Positions 1 through 11,224 of a DNA stretch of 64,000 bases are shown here, one piece after another. Origin of the DNA: Polyangiaceae bacterium. Lineage in GTDB: Bacteria > Myxococcota_A > Polyangia > Polyangiales > Polyangiaceae. The position numbers were made by a program, and so were the translations under genes. The stretch spans positions 1-64,000 of the forward strand of contig JAHBVY010000011.1 in assembly GCA_019637265.1 (NCBI GenBank). Reading direction: 5' to 3'. Position 1 is the first letter of the stretch. Every line of letters begins with the position of its first letter. Under the pieces are notes generated by a model. The model was not told the origin of the DNA. It saw only the letters and a list, made by a program, of their open reading frames with translations, and made no database searches.

Positions 1-37
1 AACTCGACCGTGCCTTAACCTCGACCTGGCACGACCG

Positions 38-343
38 ATGCCGATCAGAGACTCCCTCAACCGTGTCACCGAGCCCACTGAGGACCAGCTCCGCGCGGAG
101 TTGGTGCAAGAGCTTCGAAACCCCAAAGCGACAGGGGAACCAGACATCGTGCTGCAGGGGAGCACCACCGGCGGTATCCACGTCTTCGTCATCTGGAGCC
201 AGTGGCTCGGGCTCGATCAAGCCGTTCGGTCTCGAATCGTCCTTGATGCCTACGAAGCGTGGAAAGGTGAGCAAGAAACACTGCGCGTCACGGTCGCCAT
301 GGGGCTAACCCCCGATGAAGCCAAGAACCTAGGGATCTCATAG
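38..343 (+). CDS. Hypothetical protein, 101 aa
   Basis: A short soluble-looking protein with no signal peptide or membrane segment. It has an acidic N-terminal third, then a hydrophobic strand (HVFVIWSQW, about residues 48-56) and an amphipathic helix. I do not recognise the family. The reading frame is closed by TAG just before a 100-bp non-coding stretch. It lies next to a defence-like ATPase/TOPRIM pair on the other strand, but nothing shows a functional link. The ATG at 38 is the first usable start; an earlier start outside the window cannot be excluded. Confidence 0.5.
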   Translation: MPIRDSLNRVTEPTEDQLRAELVQELRNPKATGEPDIVLQGSTTGGIHVFVIWSQWLGLDQAVRSRIVLDAYEAWKGEQETLRVTVAMGLTPDEAKNLGIS

Positions 344-442
344 GAGCCTGTCGGGCAGTGCGAGGAACGAGGCCTGGGCATCAACGCCCCGCGCTTGGTG
401 GAATGCTTAGGGCAGGCAGCTGACGAGCGACGCTCGCAATCA

Positions 443-1051
443 TCAACCGCCCGTGTGCTGCCTCCATCGCGCGCCGAGCTCTCTGAGCCGTTGCCGCGCC
501 TTTCGAAGGCTCGCGCTGTTCTCGCTCGCGCGATCGAGATCCCACGCGCGCTCGCCGAACTCGATGATGAGGGACTCGTACAGCGGGCCCACAGATACGG
601 ACGCCCTAGCCGCGGGGACCATGCCCCTCTGGATCCGAACGCTCGTCGAGCTGCGCGCGAGGTTCACCAGGGTCTGCGTAGGGTCAGCCTCAGCATCTGG
701 ATCCGATGGGACCGCCATCGGTCGGACCGCAAAGAACTGGGCGATGGCTTTACGATCCGCCAAGGCCCAAGCCTCAATTTCTCGTACGGCAATGCGCAGA
801 CACATCCAGGGCGCGGGGGGCAAGTCGAAGCTGGCGACGAGCGCTGACGCACACGGCGCGTCGTTGTCGAGGTCACGCAGGACGAACCACGGCGAACCGT
901 GCGCCGCGCCGTTGTAGCCTGGTAGCTCTAGATCGAGCTGGGACTTGCCACCGCAGTCGATCTCCGTCCAAGGCGAGAGCCCAGCGTCAGCGGCGAGCCG
1001 ACGCACGTAGGGGAGATCCGTATCCCCTTCGACGACGAGCGCGACGGTCAC
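443..1051 (-). CDS. TOPRIM-like protein, partner of the upstream ATPase
   Basis: A 202-aa protein with a TOPRIM-type layout: strand plus VEGDTD (residues 7-12, candidate catalytic Glu8), then RDLDND (59-64, DxD-type metal-binding acids), then an acidic helix REIEAW (90-95). This resembles the DUF4276/OLD-type nuclease domains that travel with RecF-like ATPases. GTG start; the stop of the ATPase gene (TGA) is only 2 nt upstream, so the two are translationally coupled. Role inferred: nuclease half of a two-gene ATPase-TOPRIM system, probably anti-phage or DNA-damage related. The family assignment is from motif order, not a profile search. Confidence 0.65.
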   Translation of the reverse strand: MTVALVVEGDTDLPYVRRLAADAGLSPWTEIDCGGKSQLDLELPGYNGAAHGSPWFVLRDLDNDAPCASALVASFDLPPAPWMCLRIAVREIEAWALADRKAIAQFFAVRPMAVPSDPDAEADPTQTLVNLARSSTSVRIQRGMVPAARASVSVGPLYESLIIEFGERAWDLDRASENSASLRKARQRLRELGARWRQHTGG

Positions 1052-1053
1052 GG

Positions 1054-2202
1054 TCAGTTCTCAGTCAGCAGCGAGAGTTGCTCGATGTCCTTCGGCCTGG
1101 TGATCCCCGTGACGACCTTCCCAAGCGGAATACGCGCCTCTGCAGCCAGCCGCAGCTCCTCGCGCTCACTGCCGAGCGTGACCGTCGTTCCCCCGTCGGA
1201 CGGCGAGAGGATGAGGATCTCGGACGGGTCGACACCTAGGTCTGAGATCAGCTCCTCCGCGTGTGTGCTCACGATGACTTGCCGCCCCGTCCTCAGGCTG
1301 GCTCGCGCGAACAGCCTCGGTAGTTGCCTGATCACATCTCGGTGGAGCGACAGCTCAGGCTCCTCCAGCAGGAGCGGGTCTGTCCCATGGTCAATCGACC
1401 ACAAGAGCCCGATGAACCGCAGGGTTCCATCCGAAAACTCCCGCTCGCTTTGCCAGCCGCCTGGGCGCTGCCAGTGCTCGTACCGAGCCTCCAAGTGTGG
1501 GCGTCCATGCTCGTCGCGCTCCACCTTGAGCTCGGCGAAGCGCGGGACGGCGAGCTTCAAGAGCTCCTCGATCCGTCGGAGCGCCTGCCGCTGCGAGCCT
1601 TCGCTCAGCCGCGCCAGTTGATCGATGAAGTCGGACCCTGGCGCCTCGCATCGCGAGGCTTCCTCGGCGCGCGAAGGAGCGCGCGCTACCTGGGGGACGA
1701 CATGAGCATGACTGATACTGGCGAGCGCGTCAGCCAGGGGTCTGAACGCCAAGCTCTGGCTGATCTGCTCCAGGTTCGTTTGGATGAGCGTCCTTGGGTC
1801 ACGCTCGTTCGACTCGCTACGATCCAAGAGGACCTCAGCGCCGTGGGTCACCCGCTCCCGCTCGACCCGGAGCGGATCGCCCTTCGTCTCGGCGCCTGAT
1901 ACCTCCAGCAGGTAGCCCCACTCATCGGGGTCCAGGTCCACCTGCACGCCGACTTCGATGGATACCCTGCCGACATTCGTGTGGAGACTCCGGATGTGCT
2001 CAAGGCCCCCGCGGTCGTGGGCCGCCCTCACTAAACCACCGCCGCGAGCAGCAACGTCTCGGAGGAACAGGATCGCGTCGAGCAGGTTGCTCTTCCCGGA
2101 CGCGTTCGGTCCAACGACGAAGGTGCGCTGGCTAAGCGGAACGGAGACGGTCCTGAAATTCCGCCAGTTGGAGAGCGCAAGACGCGTGAGCTGGACCGCC
2201 AC
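1054..2202 (-). CDS. RecF/OLD-type AAA (ABC-class) ATPase
   Basis: A 382-aa ATPase with the full ABC/SMC-type motif set. The Walker A is GPNASGKS (31-38). A signature-like FSDGTLR follows (256-262). The Walker B is LLLEEPELSLH (277-287) with a D-loop and the H-switch His is in VSTHAEEL (His314). The middle part is helical and family-specific. The start is the GTG at 2202. The next gene, a TOPRIM protein, begins 2 nt after the stop. In families such as OLD, Gabija GajA and PARIS, an ATPase of this class acts with a TOPRIM domain, fused or separate; here they are split. It diverges from a toxin-antitoxin operon 111 bp away. A defence function is inference. Confidence 0.75.
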   Translation of the reverse strand: MAVQLTRLALSNWRNFRTVSVPLSQRTFVVGPNASGKSNLLDAILFLRDVAARGGGLVRAAHDRGGLEHIRSLHTNVGRVSIEVGVQVDLDPDEWGYLLEVSGAETKGDPLRVERERVTHGAEVLLDRSESNERDPRTLIQTNLEQISQSLAFRPLADALASISHAHVVPQVARAPSRAEEASRCEAPGSDFIDQLARLSEGSQRQALRRIEELLKLAVPRFAELKVERDEHGRPHLEARYEHWQRPGGWQSEREFSDGTLRFIGLLWSIDHGTDPLLLEEPELSLHRDVIRQLPRLFARASLRTGRQVIVSTHAEELISDLGVDPSEILILSPSDGGTTVTLGSEREELRLAAEARIPLGKVVTGITRPKDIEQLSLLTEN

Positions 2203-2277
2203 CCCACGATCGTAGGCGGCAGCACGAGCCCAAGCAAGGCCGGCTCAGCTCCGTAGCAGCAGGAGCGCTTGACGCCG

Positions 2278-2295
2278 TTCTACAAAACCGTAGAA
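2278..2295. promoter_or_regulatory. Operator-like inverted repeat upstream of the RHH-GNAT operon
   Basis: A perfect inverted repeat, TTCTAC-N6-GTAGAA, ends 18 bp before the antitoxin ATG. A further CTAC half-site follows at about 2300. RHH antitoxins normally repress their own operon by binding such palindromes, so this is the likely autoregulatory site. Confidence 0.55.
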
Positions 2296-2313
2296 TTTCC
2301 TACCTGAGGCGCC

Positions 2314-2583
2314 ATGTCGAAAGAGACCCAAGTTTCAGCCCACATCTCGCAAGCCACGCGCGAGCTGATGGAGAAGTACGTCCGGCGAACGGGTGTCAAG
2401 AAGGGTCACCTCATCGAGCAAGCGCTCCTGCATCACTTGCAAGCCCTCGACGAGATCCCAGCTGAGTACATCATGCACCCGCGGGTCGCCGTCTCGCGCG
2501 AGACGTTTGAAGAAATGATGAAGCAAGCTGAAGAGGCGGTGCCAACAGCAGCGCTCCGCGAGCTGATGCAAAGTGGAGATTAG
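2314..2583 (+). CDS. Ribbon-helix-helix (TacA-like) antitoxin
   Basis: An 89-aa protein whose N-terminal ~50 residues fit a ribbon-helix-helix DNA-binding fold: a short strand (TQVSAHIS), a helix, a turn KKGH, and a second helix (LIEQALLHHLQAL). The acidic C-terminal tail would wrap the toxin. It overlaps the downstream acetyltransferase by 11 nt. The RHH plus GNAT order and size match TacAT/AtaRT/KacAT type II toxin-antitoxin modules. It is expected to neutralise the toxin and to repress the operon through the palindrome upstream. Confidence 0.8.
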   Translation: MSKETQVSAHISQATRELMEKYVRRTGVKKGHLIEQALLHHLQALDEIPAEYIMHPRVAVSRETFEEMMKQAEEAVPTAALRELMQSGD

Positions 2584-3097
2584 AGCGCTCCGTCCGGATG
2601 ATGATCGGTCAGCGTTCCAGTCAGGTGACGAGGCGCTTGATCGCTTCTTCCATCGCTACGCGGGTCAGAACCAGTTTCGGCACTACCTCGGCGTGACCTA
2701 CATCGCGATCCAGGGCTCGCGCGTCCTTGGCTTCGCGACCGTCGCGCCACGCCACGTCAGCGTCGACTCCCTCCCGGAGCGCCTGCAGCGGAGGCTGCCG
2801 CGCTACCCCGTGCCCATGCTCGGTCTGGGGAGGCTCGCTGTCGACCGCTCCGCCAGGTCGATGGGGATCGGTAGGGAGCTCCTGCGCTTCGTCCTCGGGC
2901 TCGCCTCGAAGATGGCTGATGAGACTGGGTGCGCAGGGGTCATCGTGGACGCGAAGCCGGACGCCGTGTCCTTCTACACGAAGTATGGCTTCACCCCCTT
3001 CGAGCCGCTCGAAGGGCAGTCCGACTCACGGCCAGCCCCGAGGCCCATGTTCCTGATGATGGCCCAGATCAAGGCGGCCTCCGTGAGCGCTCACTAG
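2573..3097 (+). CDS. GNAT acetyltransferase toxin (TacT/AtaT-like)
   Basis: A 174-aa GNAT-fold protein. Visible are the N-terminal FQSGDEALDRFF segment typical of this toxin group (residues 15-26), strand GLGRLAVD (84-91), the acetyl-CoA pyrophosphate loop RSMGIG (95-100), and VDAKPDAVSFYTKYGF (125-140) carrying the conserved Tyr near the active site. Toxins of this family acetylate the amino group of aminoacyl-tRNAs and block translation. Its start lies inside the antitoxin gene, the usual arrangement for these modules. The tRNA target is by family analogy. Confidence 0.8.
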   Translation: MEIRALRPDDDRSAFQSGDEALDRFFHRYAGQNQFRHYLGVTYIAIQGSRVLGFATVAPRHVSVDSLPERLQRRLPRYPVPMLGLGRLAVDRSARSMGIGRELLRFVLGLASKMADETGCAGVIVDAKPDAVSFYTKYGFTPFEPLEGQSDSRPAPRPMFLMMAQIKAASVSAH

Positions 3098-3122
3098 AGC
3101 GGCGATTCGCTGTCCTAAAGCG

Positions 3123-3193
3123 CACAGCGGCTCCAAGCGATCCTCCGTCGCGGCGCGGCGCCGCTCGGCTGAGCCCTCCCAACCCCTGATCCC
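3123..3193. repeat. Direct repeat copy 1 flanking the SNF2-SWIM pair
   Basis: About 71 bp that match 7370-7441 at close to 78 % by eye. The best-conserved parts are CGCGGCGCC and the end AGCCCTCCCAACCCC. The other copy covers the last codons and stop of the SWIM gene, so this copy may be a relic of such a 3' end. The surrounding 3098-3299 interval is otherwise featureless leader DNA. Confidence 0.6.
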
Positions 3194-3299
3194 GAACCGG
3201 CGCGTTGCGATCGAACCCCGCGAGGCGCTACCAGGTGGCCACGAGACCCACACGCCACGCCTCGCGAGCGCAGGCCACCCGTGGCATGGTGCCGCCGTC

Positions 3300-6325
<3,026 letters not shown>

Positions 6326-6329
<4 letters not shown>

Positions 6330-7420
6330 GCTATCGCCGCTTCCGTTGGCCTAAAGCGGCGCCCAAGAAGCCGCCCCCCGAGCATGGCATCAAGGTGAAG
6401 GGCACCAGCCATACCTGGTGGGGAGAGCGTTGGATCTCAGCGCTCGAAGAGGTGCTGCAGGGGGACTCCGCGCGCCTCGCGCGGGGCCGCACGTACGCGC
6501 GCACAGGGCGCGCGCATGATCTCACGGTGACGAGCAGCGGGGTGAAGGCGAAGGTCACGGGCTCACGCGCCCGGCCTTACACGGTCACGATCCAGCTAAC
6601 CAAGCTCACCCACGCCGTGTGGCAGCGCGCCATCCGGCTGATGGCGGAGCAGGCGGCGTTCTCGGCTGAGCTGCTCGCCGAGCAAATGCCGCGCGCCATC
6701 AATGAGATCTTCCAGGAGGCGGGCGCGAGCCTCTTCCCCGAGCACCAAGGCGATCTAACGACGAGCTGCTCGTGCCCGGACTGGGGCGACCCATGCAAGC
6801 ACGTCGCGGCCACCCACTACGTGCTCGGCGCGGCGCTCGACAGTGACCCCTTCCTCCTGTTCGAGCTGCGCGGCCGAGGGAGGAGGGAGGTGCTCGAGGC
6901 ACTGCGCGCCGCCCGCGGCGCCGAGCCACTGGCGCCCCCCCGAGCGACGAAGGCGGCCACTGCCGAACAGCTCACCACGAAGGCAGCGAAGCGCGGAGGT
7001 AAGCGAGCAGCCAAGCCCCGGAGCGAGCGCACGGCGCCAGGCGAGCGCGCTGCCGCGAAGGGCGAAGAGAGCGACCGAGCGCCACGAGCACCAGCCTTCG
7101 CGGCCCCCAGTGAACCGGCGCCCACCGTGATGCTGAGCAACGTCACTTTAGCTGACTATGATCGCCTGCGGGCGCCGCTCCCCCCTATGCACTTCAGCTT
7201 CGCCCCACCGCGCGCGCCCGGCACCACGCTCGATCAGCTCGGGCCACTGACTAACTGGACAGCCAAGGGGAGCCCAGCCAGTCTCTTGTCACCGCTCTGC
7301 CAGCTCGCCTCAGAGCTAGCAGAGCAGCTAGCGACCGCTGAAGACGAGCCTGAGGAGACGCCTGAGCCGCACGGCGCCGCTCGGCGACCTTCCGTCGCAC
7401 CGCGGCGCCATTCGGCTTAG
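6326..7420 (+). CDS. SWIM zinc-finger protein paired with the SNF2 helicase
   Basis: A 364-aa protein with a SWIM zinc finger, C-x-C-x6-C-x-H (Cys148, Cys150, Cys157, His159), preceded by a β-rich domain. The tail from about 215 is low-complexity Ala/Lys/Arg followed by an acidic end. SWIM proteins are the regular operon partner of bacterial SNF2 helicases and probably mediate DNA or protein binding. The start overlaps the SNF2 stop by 4 nt. The last codons and the TAG stop lie inside the second ~71-bp direct repeat. Confidence 0.8.
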
Positions 7421-7441
7421 CCCTTCCAACCCCCCGATCCC
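7370..7441. repeat. Direct repeat copy 2 flanking the SNF2-SWIM pair
   Basis: The counterpart of 3123-3193 in the same orientation. It begins in the coding end of the SWIM gene, contains its stop and continues into the short spacer, ending in CCAACCCCCCGATCCC. That end also belongs to the dispersed C-rich motif family of this window. Confidence 0.6.
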
Positions 7442-7604
7442 CCCCAGACAGCAGCGCTACTGACTAGACGCCTGGCTCCTCTGGCGCAGCCGCTCGCGCT
7501 CCGCACGCCTGCGACGCATACGTCAGCGCCACGAACCCAAAACTCAACCCGCAGAGCCACGTGCTCCGCAGCGCGCCAGCGCCGCGGAGCCACATCACGG
7601 CGCC

Positions 7605-8174
7605 TCAGCCGTGGGGGTTCTTCACGCGCTCTTGGTATTCGCCGGTGCGCGTGTCCACTCGCACCCACTCGCCGGGGTTGATGAACAGCGGCACGTTGAT
7701 GGTCGCGCCGGTGGAGATGGTGGCCGGCTTGGTCACGTTGCTGGCGGTGTCGCCCTTCACGCCGGGCTCGGACTCGATGATCTCCACGGTGATGTGGGGC
7801 GGTAGGCTGATGTTGATGGGGTTGCCGCGGTAAATGAGGATCCCCACCTCGATGCCGTCGATGAGGAAATCCTTGCTGTCACCCACGGCCTCCGCGCTCA
7901 CCGAGACCTGCTCGCCGGTGGTGGAGTTCATGAACACGTAGGACTCACCCTCCGGGTAGATGTACTGCATCGACCGCTCCTCGACGTCCGCCGGATCGAA
8001 CTTGTCCCCCGAGCGGATGTTGCGCTCGAGCACGTTGCCGGTGAGCAGGTTCTTCATCTTGGTGCGGGTGAACGCCTGCCCCTTGCCTGGCTTCACGAAC
8101 TGAAAGTCGACCACCACGTAGGGTTGTCCATCCCACATCATCTTGAGGCCCTTACGGATGTCGCTGCTATCCAT
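7605..8174 (-). CDS. efp: Translation elongation factor P
   Basis: A 189-aa EF-P: an N-terminal KOW-like domain with the loop KPGKGQAF, whose Lys31 takes the place of the modified Lys34 of E. coli, followed by two OB domains ending in GEWVRVDTRTGEYQERV. EF-P enters the ribosomal E site and relieves stalling on polyproline, which fits a genome rich in Pro-rich proteins. The ATG at 8174 gives the family length (188 aa in E. coli) and has AGGGAAG upstream; a GTG at 8213 would add 13 residues not found in the family. No EpmA/EpmB-type modification gene is in the window. Confidence 0.95.
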   Translation of the reverse strand: MDSSDIRKGLKMMWDGQPYVVVDFQFVKPGKGQAFTRTKMKNLLTGNVLERNIRSGDKFDPADVEERSMQYIYPEGESYVFMNSTTGEQVSVSAEAVGDSKDFLIDGIEVGILIYRGNPINISLPPHITVEIIESEPGVKGDTASNVTKPATISTGATINVPLFINPGEWVRVDTRTGEYQERVKNPHG

Positions 8175-8418
8175 GTCGTCGAAGCTTCCCTGTGGGGCGA
8201 CCCGGCGGGCCACCAGTTGACACCTGAGCCCCCCGCTGGCGGCTCGTGAGGCGGCGGTCTAACCGCAGGGCGCCCCGCGTTCAACCCCCAACCCGACCGC
8301 ACCTCCTAGCGCCGCGTTCCCGCTGGGGCGTAGCCGAGCGCCTGAGCGGCGCGCTCACACCGACAAATCCCCTGCCGCTTGCGCACCCACGGGCCCCGCG
8401 ATAGCCAAGGCTCTGGGC

Positions 8419-9279
8419 ATGGACGAGTCGGAACGGGAGCTCAGCGAGCTGCGCCGAGAGGTGGTGGAGAGCCGCTCGCTCACGATCAAGACCAACAACT
8501 TGGTCAACGCCCTCGCCGCCGATCTCAAGAGCCTGGCCAAGCGTCAGCAGCAGCGCGAACGCGCGGTGTGGCTCAACAACGCGACCATCTACGTGGTGAG
8601 CGTCGCGGTGCTGCTCGTGGTGCTGAAGATCGCGTGGGACGCGCGAGTGGAGGCGGTGACCACCAGCGCCAACGCGCGCCTGGCCAAGCTGGAGGGGGTG
8701 GAGGCCGAGCTTCAGGCGCTGAAGACGCGCAGCACCGGGCGCACCGAGACCAGCAAGCACGCGGTGGAGCTCTACGACCTGGTGCGGCAGAACAAGCAGC
8801 GCGAGCTGATCGAGCGCTGGGAGAAGAACCCGGAGGTCAGCCTGACCAAAACCGAGCGCGCCGTGATCGAGGACGCGGTCAGCCGCGCGCGCTCGGAGCT
8901 CTCGCTCGTCGCTTACCAAGATGGCCTCGACCACGTGCGCACCGCCCGCTGGCACGAGGCGCGTCAGAGCCTGGAGGAGAGCCTGCGGCTGGATCCCAAC
9001 GCGGCCCACTCCCCGCTGGCGCAGTACAACCTCGCCCTGGCGCTGAAGCAGCTCGGCGATCAACGCCGCGCCATCCCGATTTTGATGAAGCTCTCCGAGG
9101 CCTCGTCGGACAAAGAGGTGATGGACGACGCGACGTATCTCCTCGCGGAAGCGCAGATCGAGATCAAGGCCTGGAACGACGCGAAGGCCACGCTCCGGAA
9201 CTTCATCCGCCGCTTCCCGAACAGCCCCTACATCAACCAAGCGCGCACCAAGCACGCCGAGCTGAACCTGCACCACTAG
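8419..9279 (+). CDS. Membrane-anchored TPR protein
   Basis: A 286-aa protein: a short acidic cytoplasmic N-terminus with a helical/coiled segment (about 1-50), one transmembrane segment (about 55-73, TIYVVSVAVLLVVLKIAW), a second coiled-coil stretch, then TPR-type helices from about 165 to the end with LDPNAAHSPLAQYNLALALKQ and YLLAEAQIEIKAWNDA. The final helix motif (FIRRFPNSPYINQA) is typical of Tol-Pal/YbgF-like TPRs. Probably a scaffold for an envelope complex. It stands alone between EF-P and a structured intergenic region. The partner is unknown. Confidence 0.75.
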   Translation: MDESERELSELRREVVESRSLTIKTNNLVNALAADLKSLAKRQQQRERAVWLNNATIYVVSVAVLLVVLKIAWDARVEAVTTSANARLAKLEGVEAELQALKTRSTGRTETSKHAVELYDLVRQNKQRELIERWEKNPEVSLTKTERAVIEDAVSRARSELSLVAYQDGLDHVRTARWHEARQSLEESLRLDPNAAHSPLAQYNLALALKQLGDQRRAIPILMKLSEASSDKEVMDDATYLLAEAQIEIKAWNDAKATLRNFIRRFPNSPYINQARTKHAELNLHH

Positions 9280-9582
9280 CGTTGGCTGGCGTCACACTGT
9301 GCGCGCCATCGGGTGCCCGGCCGCTCGCGTGATGATCATTTCCACAAGGAAATTAACGCAGCTCAACGGCGCCTCTGAGCTCGCGCGCCAGAAGATTTTC
9401 CCTAAGGAAATTCTAGCAGCATCGACTAGGACGACGAACGGTTTACCGTTTGTCGTCCTCGAATCCGACAACCTTCGCTGTGTGAAGGGAAGCAGCACCG
9501 AACAGAGGGCCAGGGAAACCGAGCCCTCGCCTCGCATGGGAGCGGTTTCCATGGTCCGTCTGGCGGCAAGCTGATCGCCGCT
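9280..9582. other. Structured intergenic region between convergent genes
   Basis: No credible gene. It contains two near-identical small palindromes, TTTCC-N4-GGAAA, at 9339-9352 and 9397-9410 (58 bp centre to centre). A 14-bp stem with a TTTA loop is at 9428-9459 (arms 9428-9441 and 9446-9459, one G-T pair). A GGAAACCG...CGGTTTCC inverted repeat is at 9514-9550. There is no T-run after the long hairpin, so a simple intrinsic terminator is not obvious. Confidence 0.5.
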
Positions 9583-11070
9583 CTAAGGCTGGTTCGGCAG
9601 CGCCAGCACCCGAGGCCCCTGCCACCACGCCGCGGCGCTGAGCCCCGGGATGGGTCCGAACGCGACCACGGCGTAGCTCTGACCATTCGTCAGGCTCACG
9701 CCCGAAGGCAGCGCCTCGGCCCAGGTGGTGAGGGTGCCTCCGCTGCTCGCCCCGGCCATCACCGCCTGCAGATCACTCTCGGTCGCGGGGAGCCCGTAGT
9801 TGGCAGCGGCGTGCTCGAGCAGCGGCGGTCGCGGCGCGAGGCGCCCATAGCGGATCCGCGCGGCGATGGTGAGCGCCTCCCCCACGGCGCCTTCGCGCGG
9901 CGTGGAGCGCAGGTCGAGCTCACGCGCGGCGGGCGACGCGTTCAGGAACTGCATCCCCACGGCGAGCGGCCGCGTGATGCGGCTCAGCTGGACGAGCAAG
10001 AGCTCGAGCGTGGGCGCGCGCGGCGTGTAGCTCGCGCCGCACACCAGGCCCTCCGACGGGTGCGTGAACGCCGGGCCACCGACGCAGCCGGTGAGCACCA
10101 TCAGGTAGCTCCGATCGCCACGCAAGGTGCCTGCAGGGACAGCAGGGAGCTCGGCGACTCGGAGTGGGGGGGGATCGGGGGTTGGTGTGCTCCCGGCGTC
10201 GCTGCCCGCGTCATCGCCTGCCTCGGCGTCACTGCCCGCGTCCGTCAGCGGCGCGCCCCCCGCGCCCGCACCCGAAGCCCCCGCCGAAGCGCCGCCCGCG
10301 CCGCTCGTCCCCGCGGCACCACTCGCGGAGCCCGCTGCGCCGCCCGCGCCCCCGCCGCCCGTCGCTGCGCTGCCGCCAGCACCCCCTGCGCCCCCGGCGC
10401 CCGCCGAAGCGCCCCCTGCCCCCGCGGACGTACCTCCCGCGCCCCCAGCGCCCGCGCTGCCACCCACCCCTGCGCTACCACCAGCGCCACCGCTGCCGCC
10501 GACGCCCGCGCCGCCGCCGCTGCCACCTGTCCCGCCCGCGCCGCCCTGGTGCTGCTCCATCAGCGCCCGCGCGGTCGCGACCGCCTCGGGGCAAGCGAGC
10601 GACGCCACCAGCGAAAGCTCCCCCGTGATGAGCACCACCCGCAGGCCGTCAGTTATGCGATCGAACGCCAGCGCACGCAGGTCTACGATGTTTCCGTACG
10701 GTAACTCATCGACGCCCGCGGCGCTGAGCCAGGCGGGCGTCTCCCCCGCCGGCAGCCGCTGGAGGCACAAGCGCACGCGCGCTGCGTCCGGCGCGCCGTG
10801 GAGGAGCCGCAGCTCGAAGCTGCCATCCGGCTCGACGGGCGTCGGCTCCGTGCCGCCGCTGCCACCCGCCCCCGTGCCGGCGCCGCCCACGCCCGAGCCA
10901 CCGCTCCCACCACGACCACCCGCGCCCCCGTTCGGGCGCTTGGCGAGGGCGTCACTATCGGTGGAGCAGGCAGCAGCCGAGAACAGCGCCGAGAACGCCA
11001 GCACCAAGAGCGCTCCCAACCGAAGCCCCCACCCACCACGCCCAGCCGAAGACGAAACGCGACCAGGCAT
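9583..11070 (-). CDS. Gly-rich lipoprotein with DUF4397-like domains
   Basis: A secreted lipoprotein: n-region, hydrophobic helix and lipobox SAAAC, so Cys about 16 residues after the start of the hydrophobic core. After the Cys comes a short Gly-Gly linker, then a domain opening with FELRLLHGAPDAARVRLCL, which resembles the DUF4397 fold. A very long Gly/Ala/Ser linker (about 120 residues) and a second related domain (VGMQFLNASPAARELDLRS...) follow. The ATG at 11070 is chosen because it gives a normal signal peptide; an upstream ATG would add 19 residues. Surface-exposed, function unknown. The linker DNA is a degenerate GC repeat prone to length change. Confidence 0.7.
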   Translation of the reverse strand: MPGRVSSSAGRGGWGLRLGALLVLAFSALFSAAACSTDSDALAKRPNGGAGGRGGSGGSGVGGAGTGAGGSGGTEPTPVEPDGSFELRLLHGAPDAARVRLCLQRLPAGETPAWLSAAGVDELPYGNIVDLRALAFDRITDGLRVVLITGELSLVASLACPEAVATARALMEQHQGGAGGTGGSGGGAGVGGSGGAGGSAGVGGSAGAGGAGGTSAGAGGASAGAGGAGGAGGSAATGGGGAGGAAGSASGAAGTSGAGGASAGASGAGAGGAPLTDAGSDAEAGDDAGSDAGSTPTPDPPPLRVAELPAVPAGTLRGDRSYLMVLTGCVGGPAFTHPSEGLVCGASYTPRAPTLELLLVQLSRITRPLAVGMQFLNASPAARELDLRSTPREGAVGEALTIAARIRYGRLAPRPPLLEHAAANYGLPATESDLQAVMAGASSGGTLTTWAEALPSGVSLTNGQSYAVVAFGPIPGLSAAAWWQGPRVLALPNQP

Positions 11071-11134
11071 GCCCGCAACTATAGCCCGCGAAGCGCACAC
11101 ACCGGGCGAGTGCGCGGCTCGCATCAACTTATTT

Positions 11135-11152
11135 AATCATTTCAATGACTTA
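11135..11152 (-). repeat. AT-rich 18-bp repeat (copy 1)
   Basis: On the minus strand TAAGTCATTGAAATGATT. The same 18 bp with one change occurs at 63866-63883, also upstream of a minus-strand lipoprotein gene. It is an AT-rich island in very GC-rich DNA and lies about 65-80 bp before the lipoprotein ATG at 11070, so promoter or upstream-element function is possible. Confidence 0.4.
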
Positions 11153-11192
11153 CACCCAAAGCGCAGCGACTGGCTTGACGCTGCCCTCCTCG

Positions 11193-11224
11193 GGGCTCAG
11201 AACTGACATGTCAGTTCTGAGCCC
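11193..11224. promoter_or_regulatory. Perfect 32-bp palindrome, putative TetR operator
   Basis: The left half is GGGCTCAGAACTGACA (11193-11208) and the right half its exact reverse complement (11209-11224). The centre TGACATGTCA is a common TetR-type core. It ends on the base before the tetR ATG, where the ribosome binding site should be, so binding would block translation start or transcription of the adjoining gene. Confidence 0.7.

Noticed and set aside
8281-9276. Long open frame opposite the TPR gene
   Set aside because: It mirrors the GC-rich TPR gene; its translation is an Arg/Leu/Val/Gly-heavy mix without domains, while the plus frame has a clear membrane segment and TPR helices.
9299-9574. 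91-codon frame in the palindrome-rich intergenic region
   Set aside because: No ribosome binding site, no domain, and both strands are equally open; structure in the DNA explains the region better.
10127-11206. Pro/Ala-rich 359-codon frame
   Set aside because: Complement of the Gly-rich linker of the lipoprotein gene; Pro-Ala runs arise from reading the Gly codons backwards.
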